Source: UBA6163 sp031411655 (GTDB lineage: Bacteria > Planctomycetota > Planctomycetia > Pirellulales > Pirellulaceae). From it: a stretch of 64,000 nt of DNA. The stretch is from the NCBI GenBank assembly GCA_031411655.1, contig JANOBM010000027.1:1-64000 (forward strand), in the 5' to 3' direction. Every line of letters begins with the position of its first letter. Positions within the stretch are counted from its first letter, which is position 1. The notes under the pieces are model-generated. The model searched no databases. It had not been told where the DNA came from and saw nothing but the letters and a program-made list of their open reading frames with translations. Below are positions 44,740 to 54,612 of this stretch, piece by piece. The position numbers were made by a program, and so were the translations under genes.

Positions 44740-46059
44740 ATGGGCTTGCGATTTCTCGGCCCCCACCCGCTAAAACTCATGCAGCAAAGCTCGGCCATCT
44801 GGCTCGCGTTTGCATGGTTTTTCTGCATCCTTGGAGGCTACTTCGTCATTCGTCCTGTTCGCGAAACCATGAGCGTGGCATCGGGACAGGATAGCCTTAA
44901 CTGGCTTTTCCTGGGAACTTTCATCGCCATGATGTTGGCAATTCCAGTCTATTCCGCGTGCGTCGCGCTGCTGGCGAGGCGAGTTTTGGTTGCCACCGTT
45001 TATCGTTTCTTCAGTCTGTGTTTGTTAGCATTCTGGTGGGCCTTTCAAACAGAATCCCCAGAAACGCGAGTCTGGATCGCCAGGGCGTTTTTCGTTTGGG
45101 TGAGTGTCTTCGGCCTTTATATCACGACTGTGTTTTGGAGCGTGCTGGCAGACTTGTTTTCTCCTGAAGATGCCAAACGGTCCTTTGGCATCGTGGCCGC
45201 GGGTGGAACGGTGGGAGCCATCGCTGGTTCAGTCGCAGCGAGCCAATTGGCCCATCATTGGTCCACGCATCACCTGATGCTGATTCCCGCCATCCTGCTC
45301 GAAGTCGGACTTTGGTTTGCGAGTGGATTGGAAAGAACAATCGCATTCGCGGGTGGCGATCGACTGTCATCGATCCAAGACGACGGAGCACCAACCGGTG
45401 GGAGTGTTGCAGACGGCCTGATGCACGTGGTCCGTGCTCCCTACCTGCGCTGGGTATGTTTGTCATTGTTTCTTGGTCAGCTTTGTGCGACGCAGATCTA
45501 CCTGCAGCAAGCGGGAATTGTCGGCGCCTCGATCCCAAGTGAGTCCGGCCGAACAAAGCTCTTTGCTGACATGAATCTTGGTGTGCAGCTGCTCACGCTT
45601 TTGCTCCAGACAGGTGTCACGGGACTGCTCCTTCGAAAAATGGGGCTTAGTCTTGTTTTAGCGATCACGCCTCTCGCCTACACGATTGCGTTTGCCCTAC
45701 TCGGATTTTCACCGTCTCTTGCGGTATTCGTGGTCGCCGACATCGTTCGACGCGGCATAGCCTACGGAATCGCAGTACCGGCTCGCGAAGTCCTGTTCAC
45801 CGTGCTTTCTCGCGAAGACAAATACAAATCGAAGGGCCTGATCGATACCGTCATTCTCCGCGGCGGGGACGCATTGAGTAGCCAACTGCTCGCCGCCGCG
45901 AAAGCGATGTTTATTTCACCTAGCAGTCTCCAGTGCTTGATGTTGCCGATTGGGGCAATCTGGTTAGCCGTTAGTGTACGACTGGGGGCATGGCACGAGG
46001 TCCTAGCCCGTCCACTCGTATCTAACCCTCCCACTAGTAGCCCGCCCACTAGTGAATGA
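44740..46059 (+). CDS. Npt/MFS-like membrane transporter
   Basis: A 439-residue polytopic membrane protein with about twelve hydrophobic helices and no signal peptide. The first helix region reads FFCILGGYFVIRPVRETMSV, which matches the start of NTP/NTP exchange transporters (Npt) and related MFS-like proteins. In Chlamydia-type parasites such proteins exchange ATP and ADP; free-living planctomycetes carry distant relatives of unknown substrate. The C-terminal helices and loops show no other motif. The ATG at 44740 is used. It is divergent from the phosphatase-nuclease gene and precedes a TIM-barrel gene. Confidence 0.75.
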   Translation: MGLRFLGPHPLKLMQQSSAIWLAFAWFFCILGGYFVIRPVRETMSVASGQDSLNWLFLGTFIAMMLAIPVYSACVALLARRVLVATVYRFFSLCLLAFWWAFQTESPETRVWIARAFFVWVSVFGLYITTVFWSVLADLFSPEDAKRSFGIVAAGGTVGAIAGSVAASQLAHHWSTHHLMLIPAILLEVGLWFASGLERTIAFAGGDRLSSIQDDGAPTGGSVADGLMHVVRAPYLRWVCLSLFLGQLCATQIYLQQAGIVGASIPSESGRTKLFADMNLGVQLLTLLLQTGVTGLLLRKMGLSLVLAITPLAYTIAFALLGFSPSLAVFVVADIVRRGIAYGIAVPAREVLFTVLSREDKYKSKGLIDTVILRGGDALSSQLLAAAKAMFISPSSLQCLMLPIGAIWLAVSVRLGAWHEVLARPLVSNPPTSSPPTSE

Positions 46060-46122
46060 CGAGCGACTATCATGATGCATCGACCTAAATCCCCTGCACG
46101 CGCACATCAGCGACAAACTCCC

Positions 46123-47094
46123 ATGCAACGACGCTCTTTCCTAACCACCATCGCTGGAACCGGCACCGTTTTCGCCACCACACGTACGACTCAAGTTCAA
46201 CACTCCTACGCTGCGGAACCTACCGACATGTCTGTTCTACCCGTTCGGCTTTGTTTGAATACCAGTACCATTTCAGGCCAAAAGTTGTCGATCACCGAGC
46301 AGGTCAAAGTTTGCGCTGAGGCTGGATTCAGCGGAATTGAGCCGTGGATCCGTGATCTCCGTCAATACGTTACCGATGGCGGCAGCCTTTCCGATCTGAA
46401 GTCACGTATCCAGGATGTAGGCCTCACCGTTGAAAGTGCGATTGGATTTGCCAATTGGATTGTGGACGACGAGGCACAGCGTAATGCAGGCCTCGAAGAA
46501 GCCCGCCGTGACATGGAAATGGTTCGTGAGATTGGTGGCACGCGCATCGCGGCACCGCCAATCGGTGCCCATACAACCGCTGGCCCTGCACTCGATGTGA
46601 TCGCAGCACGATATCGTAAGCTGCTGGAGCTTGGCCATGAGATTGGCGTCAAGCCTCAACTCGAGCTTTGGGGCTTTTCGAAAACACTCAGCAAACTTGG
46701 GGAACTAGCGTATGTAGCTGCGGCCGCAGAACACGACGATGCATGCGTGCTGCCGGATTTTTATCACGTCTACAAAGGCGGCAACCAATTCGCTGGACTC
46801 GGGATGATTGAAGCGAGTCGGATGGAGGTATTCCATATCAACGACTACCCGGACTCACCGCCACGGGAAGCGATCAACGATGCGGCTCGAGTCTTTCCGG
46901 GAGATGGTATTTGTCCGCTGGTGGATACGATTGCGATGCTTATTCAGAACGGGTTCAAGGGTGCCTTCTCACTGGAACTTTTTAATCCAGAGTACTGGAA
47001 GCGAGACGCCAGCGATGTCGCCCGCGAGGGTTATGAAAAATCGCTAGTAGTTGTTACCCAAGCGATGAAGAAAGTCCAAGCAACGCATCCCTAG
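46123..47094 (+). CDS. Tat-exported TIM-barrel isomerase-like protein
   Basis: A 323-residue protein of the sugar phosphate isomerase/epimerase (AP endonuclease 2-like) family. The chosen ATG at 46123 gives a twin-arginine-like leader (MQRRSFLTTIAGTG); the longer frame begins at 46072. The core begins with RLCLNTSTISGQKLSITEQV and contains GFSGIEPWI, QLELWGFSKTL and LPDFYHVYKGGNQF, with conserved Glu, Asp and His residues that would bind metal. The chain ends after FSLELFNPEYW. Substrate is unknown; relatives include hydroxypyruvate isomerase-like and sugar epimerases. It follows the transporter gene by 63 bases, so the two may form an operon. Confidence 0.8.
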   Translation: MQRRSFLTTIAGTGTVFATTRTTQVQHSYAAEPTDMSVLPVRLCLNTSTISGQKLSITEQVKVCAEAGFSGIEPWIRDLRQYVTDGGSLSDLKSRIQDVGLTVESAIGFANWIVDDEAQRNAGLEEARRDMEMVREIGGTRIAAPPIGAHTTAGPALDVIAARYRKLLELGHEIGVKPQLELWGFSKTLSKLGELAYVAAAAEHDDACVLPDFYHVYKGGNQFAGLGMIEASRMEVFHINDYPDSPPREAINDAARVFPGDGICPLVDTIAMLIQNGFKGAFSLELFNPEYWKRDASDVAREGYEKSLVVVTQAMKKVQATHP

Positions 47095-47239
47095 TGCTTC
47101 TGCGAAGCCATGCGGAACCGAAAAGCGACCTTGAAGCGGTTGGAGGAGGCGACATGCACGTTAGGCAGGTCGCTACGTTAGCTACCGGCTTTTGCGCGGC
47201 CTGTCCTATCTCACGCACCGCCATCTCACGTACAGGCGG

Positions 47240-49324
47240 CTATGTAGCACCACGCCGATCCGGACGGTAGCCTGTCGTCTTACGGTCGCGACGCTGCTTC
47301 TTTGGCCCCTTTTTCTGCTCGCCGGCAATGTCGTTTCCATCAACGCCAGGAATCGTGTGAACGTAATCACCGCGAAACCGTGTATTCGCATCCTGACGTC
47401 TTTTTGCAATCGCCTCGCGCGGTGGTTTTGATGGAATCAACGAATCGCAACCGTCTCCGATCAAGTCCATTCGTCCAACTTCTCGCAATGCCTCACGCAC
47501 CTCGAAGTAGTTCTCTGGCTTGAAGAACTGCATGAGCGCTCGCTGGGCCTTACGCTCCTTCATCGTCTTTGCAATGTACACAGGTTTTTTTGTAAACGGG
47601 TCCAAGCCTGTGTAATACATGGTCGTGGCCACATCCAGCGGTGCAGGGATGAAGTCCTGGACCGCATCGGGCTTGTAACCGTTTCTTTTAAGAAAAAGAG
47701 CCAACTCGATCATCGCGTTGATGTCGCTTCCGGGATGCGAAGCAATGAAATAGGGAACGATGAATTGCTTTTTTCCAACGCGTTTGGATTCCTTTTCGAA
47801 GACTTTGGTGAAATGCTCAAAATCGTCGTTTTTGGGTTTCCGCATATTATTGAGGACTCCCGCGTCGACATGCTCGGGAGCAACCTTAAGCTTGCCTCCG
47901 ACATGATGTGCCGTAAGTTCTTTGAGGTATTCGGGCGATGTCCTTGCGAGGTCCATGCGAATACCACTAGCGACAAGTACCTTCTTCACGCCCGGTAACG
48001 TGCGAGCCTCACGCATCAGCTCAATGACGGGTTGATGATCGACACCTAGCAACTTACAGATCTTTGGATGCACGCAAGATTGCCTTCGGCAAACCGCCTC
48101 GACCTCAGGGCGCGTGCACCGCATGTGGTACATGTTTGCAGTCGGACCACCGATGTCGCTGACAACTCCCTTAAACTGGGAGTCTTCTGTCATCTTGCGA
48201 ATCTCGCCAAGCACCGATTCCTTACTTCTGGACTGGATGATTCGGCCTTGGTGCGCAGTGATTGAACAGAACGTACAGCCGCCGAAACAACCCCGCATGA
48301 TGGTGACAGAGTTCTTGATCATCTCGAACGCAGGGATCGATTCGGTATAGCTAGGATGAGGACGTCTCGTGTAGGGAAGTCCGTATATTTGATCCATCGC
48401 CGCTTCGCTGATCGGCATTTGAGGAACGTTGCAAACAATCGTTTGGGTTCCATGCTTCTGAAGGAGCCGACGAGCATTGTGGGGGTTGGTTTCGTTATGA
48501 ATGATTCGCGTCGCCTCGGCAAATGCGTGTTTATCCGCCACGACTTCTTCGTAGCTTGGCAGCACTAACGCATCCTCCGGGGAAGACTCGGACGCGCCGA
48601 GTGCATAGGCAGCACCGCGCATATCGCGAAGAGCCTTTACCGACTCGCCGGCTTCAAGTCGTCGTGCGATTTCGACGATGGCATTTTCACCCATCCCGAA
48701 AGCAACTAAATCAGCCTTGCTGTCCAATAGAATGGATCGCTTGACCTTGTCGCTCCAATAGTCATAGTGCGCCAAACGGCGAAGCGACGCCTCAACACCT
48801 CCAGCGATTACGGGAACACCCTTGAATGCTTGACGAGCGCGCTGACAATACGCGAGGGTTGCACGATCGGGGCGAAGGCCAATGCGACCACCCGGCGAAT
48901 AAGCGTCGTCGTTACGAACCTTTTTATTAGCCGTGTAATGATTGATCATGGAATCCATGTTGCCGGCGCTAATTCCGAAAAACAATCTCGGCTTGCCGAA
49001 TCGTTTCCACGGTTCGCACGTTTGCCAATCGGGCTGGCTGATGATGCCAACGCGGAAACCCGCTGCCTCCAGCGTGCGTCCCAAAATCGCCATCGCAAAG
49101 CTAGGATGGTCGATGTAGGCGTCTCCCGTGACGAAAACGACATCGAGTTCATCCCAACCGCGTTCACGGGCTTCGTCCATGCTCATTGGCAACGGCAATG
49201 CGGCAACGGGGCCGGTCGGCACACGGCCGTTGGCTGTCAAATTTGACAAGTAGTCGCGCGACATGGCAGGCGCCAATCGTGCTGCGGCATCGACCGCTGG
49301 ATCATGGATAACCGGTAATTGCAT
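47240..49324 (-). CDS. YgiQ family radical SAM protein
   Basis: A 694-residue cytoplasmic protein from the ATG at 49324 (MQLPVIHDPAVDAAAR); longer frames exist up to 49441. The N-terminal part resembles the YgiQ family (DELDVVFVTGDAYIDHPSFA and AGGVEASLRR). The radical SAM cluster site is CFGGCTFC, a C-x3-C-x2-C motif. The C-terminus is Lys/Arg-rich (KKGPKKQRRDRKTTG). The family is widespread and its reaction is not established. The gene is divergent from a cytochrome gene with about 176 bases between starts, so the two promoters share that region. Confidence 0.85.
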   Translation of the reverse strand: MQLPVIHDPAVDAAARLAPAMSRDYLSNLTANGRVPTGPVAALPLPMSMDEARERGWDELDVVFVTGDAYIDHPSFAMAILGRTLEAAGFRVGIISQPDWQTCEPWKRFGKPRLFFGISAGNMDSMINHYTANKKVRNDDAYSPGGRIGLRPDRATLAYCQRARQAFKGVPVIAGGVEASLRRLAHYDYWSDKVKRSILLDSKADLVAFGMGENAIVEIARRLEAGESVKALRDMRGAAYALGASESSPEDALVLPSYEEVVADKHAFAEATRIIHNETNPHNARRLLQKHGTQTIVCNVPQMPISEAAMDQIYGLPYTRRPHPSYTESIPAFEMIKNSVTIMRGCFGGCTFCSITAHQGRIIQSRSKESVLGEIRKMTEDSQFKGVVSDIGGPTANMYHMRCTRPEVEAVCRRQSCVHPKICKLLGVDHQPVIELMREARTLPGVKKVLVASGIRMDLARTSPEYLKELTAHHVGGKLKVAPEHVDAGVLNNMRKPKNDDFEHFTKVFEKESKRVGKKQFIVPYFIASHPGSDINAMIELALFLKRNGYKPDAVQDFIPAPLDVATTMYYTGLDPFTKKPVYIAKTMKERKAQRALMQFFKPENYFEVREALREVGRMDLIGDGCDSLIPSKPPREAIAKRRQDANTRFRGDYVHTIPGVDGNDIAGEQKKGPKKQRRDRKTTGYRPDRRGAT

Positions 49325-49500
49325 CAAACAATCTGACTTCTGAAGCAGGCGCAGTAATGCGAAACAACAGGCCTTATTGTAGAGTAGTGCCCAGCTTCCG
49401 ATAGCGACAATTCTCCGCGAGAAGTCCTTCAAATATGCCACAGCTCCCCGCCAACAACGTCCGCACCACTGAAAAAGACCCTAAACGCGGGTTCATTCCG

Positions 49501-50844
49501 ATGCAAAGGCGACTCGTGGGCACTGTCGCCGCCATTGCGTTTTTAGCACTGTCGATCAGTCCGTCGTTAGGACAATTCAGTTTTGAGTCCGCCCCCATAC
49601 TCTACGGACGCTCCCAAGCAACCGACAAAGTGGCGGCCGTGGCACAGCAACTTGCCAGCGGCGAGCTGAATTGGAAACGTGATTCGAAGCACGACTATCT
49701 CGCGGATCTACTCAAAGCGCTCGACATCCCGGTTTCATCCCAGGTTTTGGTCTTTTCGAAAACGAGCTTGCAATTACATCGCATCAGTCCCCAAGCACCT
49801 CGCGCTATCTACTTCAATGACGACGTGTATGTCGCCTGGGTCCAGGACGGATACATGATTGAAATTGGAGCAATGGACGATTCGCTCGGCGGAGTCTTTT
49901 ATACCATGCCGCTCAATGGGGGCGAACCGCGACTGAACCGCGATCGGGGCGGGTGCATTGCCTGCCATGCGTCTAGCCGGACTCAGCGAGTGCCGGGTTT
50001 TTTCATTCGCAGCGTTATTCCGCGTGAAGACGGACGTCCTCGCGACACGGGTACTGTAACTGACCACCGCAGTCCCTTCCACGAACGTTGGGGTGGTTGG
50101 TACGTTACCGGAACCCATGGAGCCATGCGACACCTCGGAAATGAAGTTTCGCTTGATCCTGACGATCCTGAGAAACTGGATATCGAGCGAGGCAGCAACC
50201 TGACGAGCGTGGCAGATCGCTTTGACACGGGCCGCTACCTCACGCCCCACAGTGACCTCGTCGCTCTTCTGGTGCTAGAGCATCAAATGCAGATGCACAA
50301 TTACATCACGCTCGCGAATTATGAAACGCGGCGTGCCATCGATTCTCATCACGAACAGAAGCTAAAAGACGGTAAGCCAGTCGACGAACTTACCGATGCG
50401 ACCAAAGCACGCATCACCGCAGCAGGCGACAAGCTGGTCGATTACATGCTTTTCTGTGGCGAAGCCGAATTGCAATCCAAAGTTGTGGGAACGTCGACTT
50501 ACGCTGAGGAATTCATGCAGCAGGGTCCCAGAGACTCAAAAGGACGAAGCTTGCGACAACTGGATTTGACCACGAGGCTTTTTCGATATCCGTGTAGCTA
50601 TTTGATCTACTCTTCAAGCTTTAACGCCCTTCCCACTCCCGTGGCGACGTACGTCCAAGACCGACTGCTGAAAATCCTCCGAGGAGACGAATCGGATGCG
50701 AAATACTCGCATTTAACGATGCGGGACCGACTAGAAATCCTTGAAATACTCGAGGAAACCAAGCCTGAATGGTTCACGGAAAAATTTGGCAATGCCGCCA
50801 ATGCGACGGGCAGCCGGACTTTAGTAAAAGTTCAAAAAAGATAG
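49501..50844 (+). CDS. Exported c-type cytochrome, single haem
   Basis: A 447-residue protein with a signal peptide from the ATG at 49501 (MQRRLVGTVAAIAFLALSIS) ending near SLGQFS. The mature part has one haem-binding motif CIACH at residues 152-156. A long region rich in charged residues follows, including EHQMQMHNY, which could supply an axial ligand. I do not recognise a named family. A GTG-started frame follows closely. It may transfer electrons in the periplasm or act on a soluble substrate; both are guesses. Confidence 0.75.
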   Translation: MQRRLVGTVAAIAFLALSISPSLGQFSFESAPILYGRSQATDKVAAVAQQLASGELNWKRDSKHDYLADLLKALDIPVSSQVLVFSKTSLQLHRISPQAPRAIYFNDDVYVAWVQDGYMIEIGAMDDSLGGVFYTMPLNGGEPRLNRDRGGCIACHASSRTQRVPGFFIRSVIPREDGRPRDTGTVTDHRSPFHERWGGWYVTGTHGAMRHLGNEVSLDPDDPEKLDIERGSNLTSVADRFDTGRYLTPHSDLVALLVLEHQMQMHNYITLANYETRRAIDSHHEQKLKDGKPVDELTDATKARITAAGDKLVDYMLFCGEAELQSKVVGTSTYAEEFMQQGPRDSKGRSLRQLDLTTRLFRYPCSYLIYSSSFNALPTPVATYVQDRLLKILRGDESDAKYSHLTMRDRLEILEILEETKPEWFTEKFGNAANATGSRTLVKVQKR

Positions 50845-50851
50845 CCTCAAT

Positions 50852-52969
50852 GTGACACGGCCGGATGGCCGAACATCGAAGGTGGTACGGTCTATAACGA
50901 CTGTAGCAGTTGTTCGTTGTTTGAGGCGTCTGATGGTTTTAGCCAAGTTGGCATTTCCCGTTCACTCCGAGTACCGCTGCGTCAGGGCAGCTTCGCGCCG
51001 CAATTGCTGGCGGGCGTCGGTGCGTTGGGTGATGTTGCAGCTGGCTATCATCACCGCCATCTTCGGATCCGGATGCAGAACGTACCATAACTTGCCTGAA
51101 ACGATTGGCAATCGCACGGCAGAGGTGGACGCCATCATGCGTCGTGTCGATGCGGGTGCGCCAGCAGCGCAAAACATCGACATTACCCAAGCACCGCTGA
51201 CGCTTCGCAGCCCAGACGACTTTGACAATGTCGCCTACTTGGATTGGACTTTGCAACAAACCATCGACGTGGCGATGACCAATGGATCGGTACTCCGCGA
51301 CCTTGGTGCGACGGTGTTGCGAGCCCCTCAAGCAGTCCTCACGCAGGAGCTGCCTGCATTGACGGAAAATGACCCACTATCGGGTATCGAAGCCGCCTTG
51401 GCAGCGTTCGATACGCAATTCACAGCGATTGGCAAGTTTCAAAACAACGACCGAAAGTTCAATAATCGATTCTTTGGCGGAGGTGCCAACTCCTTCAAGC
51501 AGGACACGCACGATTACCTTTTCCAGCTGTCTAAGCGAACGGCAACGGGAGCCGAATTAGCGGTGCGCAGCGTAACCGATTACGACGCGAACAATGCGAC
51601 AGGTAATCTCACTAACAGTGCCTGGCAGACGCAGCTCCACGCCGAAGCCAGGCAGCCGCTCCTTCAAGGTGCCGGCGCGACGTTCAACCGAATCGCGGGA
51701 CCGGGAGCACGCCCGGGCGTCTACAACGGCGTGCTGATCGCGAAAGTCAACAATGACATCACGGAAGCGAAGTTCCGCCAAGGTGCGAGGGACTACATCA
51801 GCAACGTAGTGAACGCTTATTGGGATCTGTATTTCGCTTATCGCGACCTCAGTGCCAAACGAGATGCGTTTGAGCGTAGCCGTGAAACTTGGCAAAAATA
51901 CGAGGCGTTAAAAAAATCCGATCGACAATCAGGCACGTCCGAGGCGCTGGCGAGAGAGCAGTATTACCGCTTCGAATCGGACCTGCAGGATGCCATCACG
52001 GGCAAACTTGTCCAGCGGACACAGGTAAACAATTCGACATCGGGCGGCACCTTCTCGGGTCTGAGTGGTGTTCAAGCGGCCGAGAGGCGACTGAGGCTAC
52101 TCATCGGAATGACGATCTCGGATGCGAGCTTGATTCGGCCGAGCGACAATCCGAGCACCGCGCCCATCGTATTTGATTGGGATTCGATTACCCTCGAAGC
52201 GATGCAGTTACGAAGCGAGTTGCAGCAGCAAAGGCTAGTCGTACAACGAAGGCAGATGGAATTGCTCGCTGCGAAAAACTTCTTGATGCCCCAACTTGAC
52301 CTTGTCAGCATCTATCGCGTGAGAGGTCTCGATCAGCAATTAGCCGGCAATCAGTCGGCATTTAAACAACTCGGCAACTTCGATTATCAAGAATACGAAG
52401 CAGGTGTCGAGTTGGTGTTGCCGATCGGCTTTCGCCAGGGGCATGCCGCCGTTCGTTACGCTCAAATCCAAGTGGCGCGCGATCGGGCGGTTTTACAGGA
52501 ACAGGAACGGCAAGTTCTTCATGACCTGACCGCCGTCGTCGCCGATTGCGATCGTGCCTACGTGCAGGTGGAATCCAATTTGAATCGCTACTTGGCTGCT
52601 AACGACGCGCTCGATGCGTTACAGGCTAACCAGACGGAAGGCCTTCAAGTGAATTTGGAGCAACTCTTGGATGCTCAGCGGCGGGTGAGCGAAGCGGAAA
52701 GCCGCTACCATTTGTCGCTTTCCGAGTACGCCGTGGCAACCAAAAATGTACACTTCGAAAAAGGTACGTTGCTTGAGTACGCTCACATGCTCGTCGTTGA
52801 TGACCAAGTAGCCGAGCTGGGCGATCTTCTCCCTAAGGACCAGGCATCATCCACGGATGCACCGGACCTTACCGACGAGGCGGACAAAACTAGCGATGCG
52901 CCGGCCGATAGAACACTTGATAGTAATTCATCTGCCGGTAACGATTCCATCGATAACGAGCCGGTGTAG
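50852..52969 (+). CDS. TolC-like outer-membrane lipoprotein
   Basis: Outer membrane efflux protein of the TolC family, 705 residues in the longest frame from a GTG at 50852. The start is uncertain: ATGs at 50933 and 51032 also precede a lipobox (IFGSGC), and the last would give a short leader. The mature part has the two repeated helical halves of TolC-like proteins; stretches such as NVVNAYWDLYFAYRDLSAKR and LEQLLDAQRRVSEAESRY are typical. The C-terminus is Asp/Ser-rich. It would link an inner-membrane pump to the outside, but no pump or membrane-fusion gene is adjacent. Confidence 0.82.
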   Translation: MTRPDGRTSKVVRSITTVAVVRCLRRLMVLAKLAFPVHSEYRCVRAASRRNCWRASVRWVMLQLAIITAIFGSGCRTYHNLPETIGNRTAEVDAIMRRVDAGAPAAQNIDITQAPLTLRSPDDFDNVAYLDWTLQQTIDVAMTNGSVLRDLGATVLRAPQAVLTQELPALTENDPLSGIEAALAAFDTQFTAIGKFQNNDRKFNNRFFGGGANSFKQDTHDYLFQLSKRTATGAELAVRSVTDYDANNATGNLTNSAWQTQLHAEARQPLLQGAGATFNRIAGPGARPGVYNGVLIAKVNNDITEAKFRQGARDYISNVVNAYWDLYFAYRDLSAKRDAFERSRETWQKYEALKKSDRQSGTSEALAREQYYRFESDLQDAITGKLVQRTQVNNSTSGGTFSGLSGVQAAERRLRLLIGMTISDASLIRPSDNPSTAPIVFDWDSITLEAMQLRSELQQQRLVVQRRQMELLAAKNFLMPQLDLVSIYRVRGLDQQLAGNQSAFKQLGNFDYQEYEAGVELVLPIGFRQGHAAVRYAQIQVARDRAVLQEQERQVLHDLTAVVADCDRAYVQVESNLNRYLAANDALDALQANQTEGLQVNLEQLLDAQRRVSEAESRYHLSLSEYAVATKNVHFEKGTLLEYAHMLVVDDQVAELGDLLPKDQASSTDAPDLTDEADKTSDAPADRTLDSNSSAGNDSIDNEPV

Positions 52970-53069
52970 CAATCCTTCTGCAATCGGGAAAAACCGGTTA
53001 CGTTGTCGATGCGACGTCGCTTTCGCGTCGCGATTCTTGGCGACACACTCGAACCTCAGAGACACTTCC

Positions 53070-53579
53070 ATGGATTTGCTCGACATCTTTTCACGCATCG
53101 TTCACGTCGGAACGGCGATCACCATCGTTGGCGGCACGGTTTTCACGCTTTTCGTCCTATTGCCAGCGGCAAAACAACTCAGTCAGGAAGCCCACGATCT
53201 GCTTGCCAGCGAGGTCAAGAAACGCTGGAAGAAGTTTGTTCACATTGGCATTTTGCTGTTCTTGGTGAGCGGCTTCTACAACTACATGCAGGCGATTCCA
53301 CTTCACAAAGGTGATGGACTTTACCACGGCCTGATCGGTACAAAGATGATTTTGGCCTTTGCGATGTTCTTCATCGCCTCGGCGCTAGTGGGACGAAGCG
53401 CAAAGCTTCAGGGGATGAGAGACAACCGGGCGTTTTGGCTGAAGGCACTGGTATTGATGGCGATCACCATCGTTGCCATATCGGGCTACGTGAAAGTTCG
53501 CGGAATCAAATTGAAGGCTGTGCCGACGACAGCCTTGCTGCTTCAGGAGCCGGGGCCATCAGGACAAGTCATCGCTTAG
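53070..53579 (+). CDS. Small polytopic membrane protein, CopD-like
   Basis: A 169-residue protein with about four hydrophobic helices, starting at the ATG at 53070 (MDLLDIFSRIVHVG); a longer frame begins at 52857. The arrangement resembles CopD/DUF2269-like integral membrane proteins, with histidine in the first helix, but the match is not strong. The last 21 bases overlap the 3' end of the convergent response regulator gene. No function is assigned. Confidence 0.65.
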   Translation: MDLLDIFSRIVHVGTAITIVGGTVFTLFVLLPAAKQLSQEAHDLLASEVKKRWKKFVHIGILLFLVSGFYNYMQAIPLHKGDGLYHGLIGTKMILAFAMFFIASALVGRSAKLQGMRDNRAFWLKALVLMAITIVAISGYVKVRGIKLKAVPTTALLLQEPGPSGQVIA

Positions 53580-54533
53580 CTCGGAATCAAAACCTTCATC
53601 TTCGTCATCATCATCTTCGTCATCATCGTCAAGGTCAAAACTTGCCTTTTGCTTGGACATGGTGATCTGATTGCCAGCACTATTGTGGCGAACGCTATCC
53701 ATAAACGAATGGATAAGTAGCAGGCCTCGACCTCCCGCTTTCTCCAAATTGGCGGGGTCGGTTGGGTCAGGGAGGGCGGCGACGTCAAACCCTGGCCCCT
53801 CATCCGTTATCACGAAACTGATTTCTTCACGACTCACCCGCATCGCAATATCAACACGACGATCGCGGTAGGGACTTGCGACCTTCCGGTTATTAATGGT
53901 CTCGAAGAAAGGCCTGCCATCGTCGATTTGTCGTAGCTCGGATGAAACCTCCAGATTGCCATGGAAGATCGCGTTCACAAGGGCTTCGTCCAATGCCATC
54001 GCGATCTGCATCCATTGCATTTCATTGCAGAAGTCGACTTCGGATGCCGACTGTTCCAATCTTGCGATCACGCTTGGGACTAGCGTTTCATCATTCTCCA
54101 ATCTCATTGACATCTCGAGCGCGGTAATTCGATTGGAGATCTCGCGTAATGATCTCGCGCCTTGTGAAAGACTAAGTACCTGATGAACGATGGAATTCAG
54201 TTCGGATGACAAATCCCGTTTTGGTACGTAGCTGCTAGCGCCCTTTTGCAATGCCGCCGCCGCGATCGTTTCACTCCCCATCGCCGTCGCTAAGATGACC
54301 GGAACCAATGGGTACCTACACTTGATCTCCGATACTAACTCCAACCCATTCATATTGGGCATCTGCAAATCGGTGACAACGATATCGGGTAGCTCCGCTG
54401 CCATAATCGACAAAGCGTCGAGGCCGTCTTCCGCAAGGATCACACGATAACCGTCCGATTCGAGCACCAGTTGAATTTGCAACTGCTGCGTGGGGCTATC
54501 GTCAACGACTAGGACCAAGGGTTGAGCGGTCAT
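53559..54533 (-). CDS. Response regulator fused to an RsbW-type kinase domain
   Basis: A 324-residue protein with an N-terminal receiver (residues 7-120, phospho-acceptor Asp55 in DIVVTDLQMPN, conserved Lys105) and a C-terminal HATPase domain (about 160-295) with MALDEALVNAIFHGN, DEGPGFD and GGRGLLLIHSF, as in anti-sigma-factor kinases. The tail from about 303 is a run of Asp and Glu (DDDDEDDDDEDEG). Its coding end overlaps the convergent membrane protein by 21 bases. It probably regulates a sigma factor or partner by phosphorylation after a signal, in a pathway not seen here. Confidence 0.85.
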   Translation of the reverse strand: MTAQPLVLVVDDSPTQQLQIQLVLESDGYRVILAEDGLDALSIMAAELPDIVVTDLQMPNMNGLELVSEIKCRYPLVPVILATAMGSETIAAAALQKGASSYVPKRDLSSELNSIVHQVLSLSQGARSLREISNRITALEMSMRLENDETLVPSVIARLEQSASEVDFCNEMQWMQIAMALDEALVNAIFHGNLEVSSELRQIDDGRPFFETINNRKVASPYRDRRVDIAMRVSREEISFVITDEGPGFDVAALPDPTDPANLEKAGGRGLLLIHSFMDSVRHNSAGNQITMSKQKASFDLDDDDEDDDDEDEGFDSELSDDLS

Positions 54534-54612
54534 CGGCGCCTACTTTACCTTTACCTAAATGGACCTCACGGGTCCTTGCGTCTGCAGAAAAAGAAGAGAA
54601 GAGAAGCTAATG

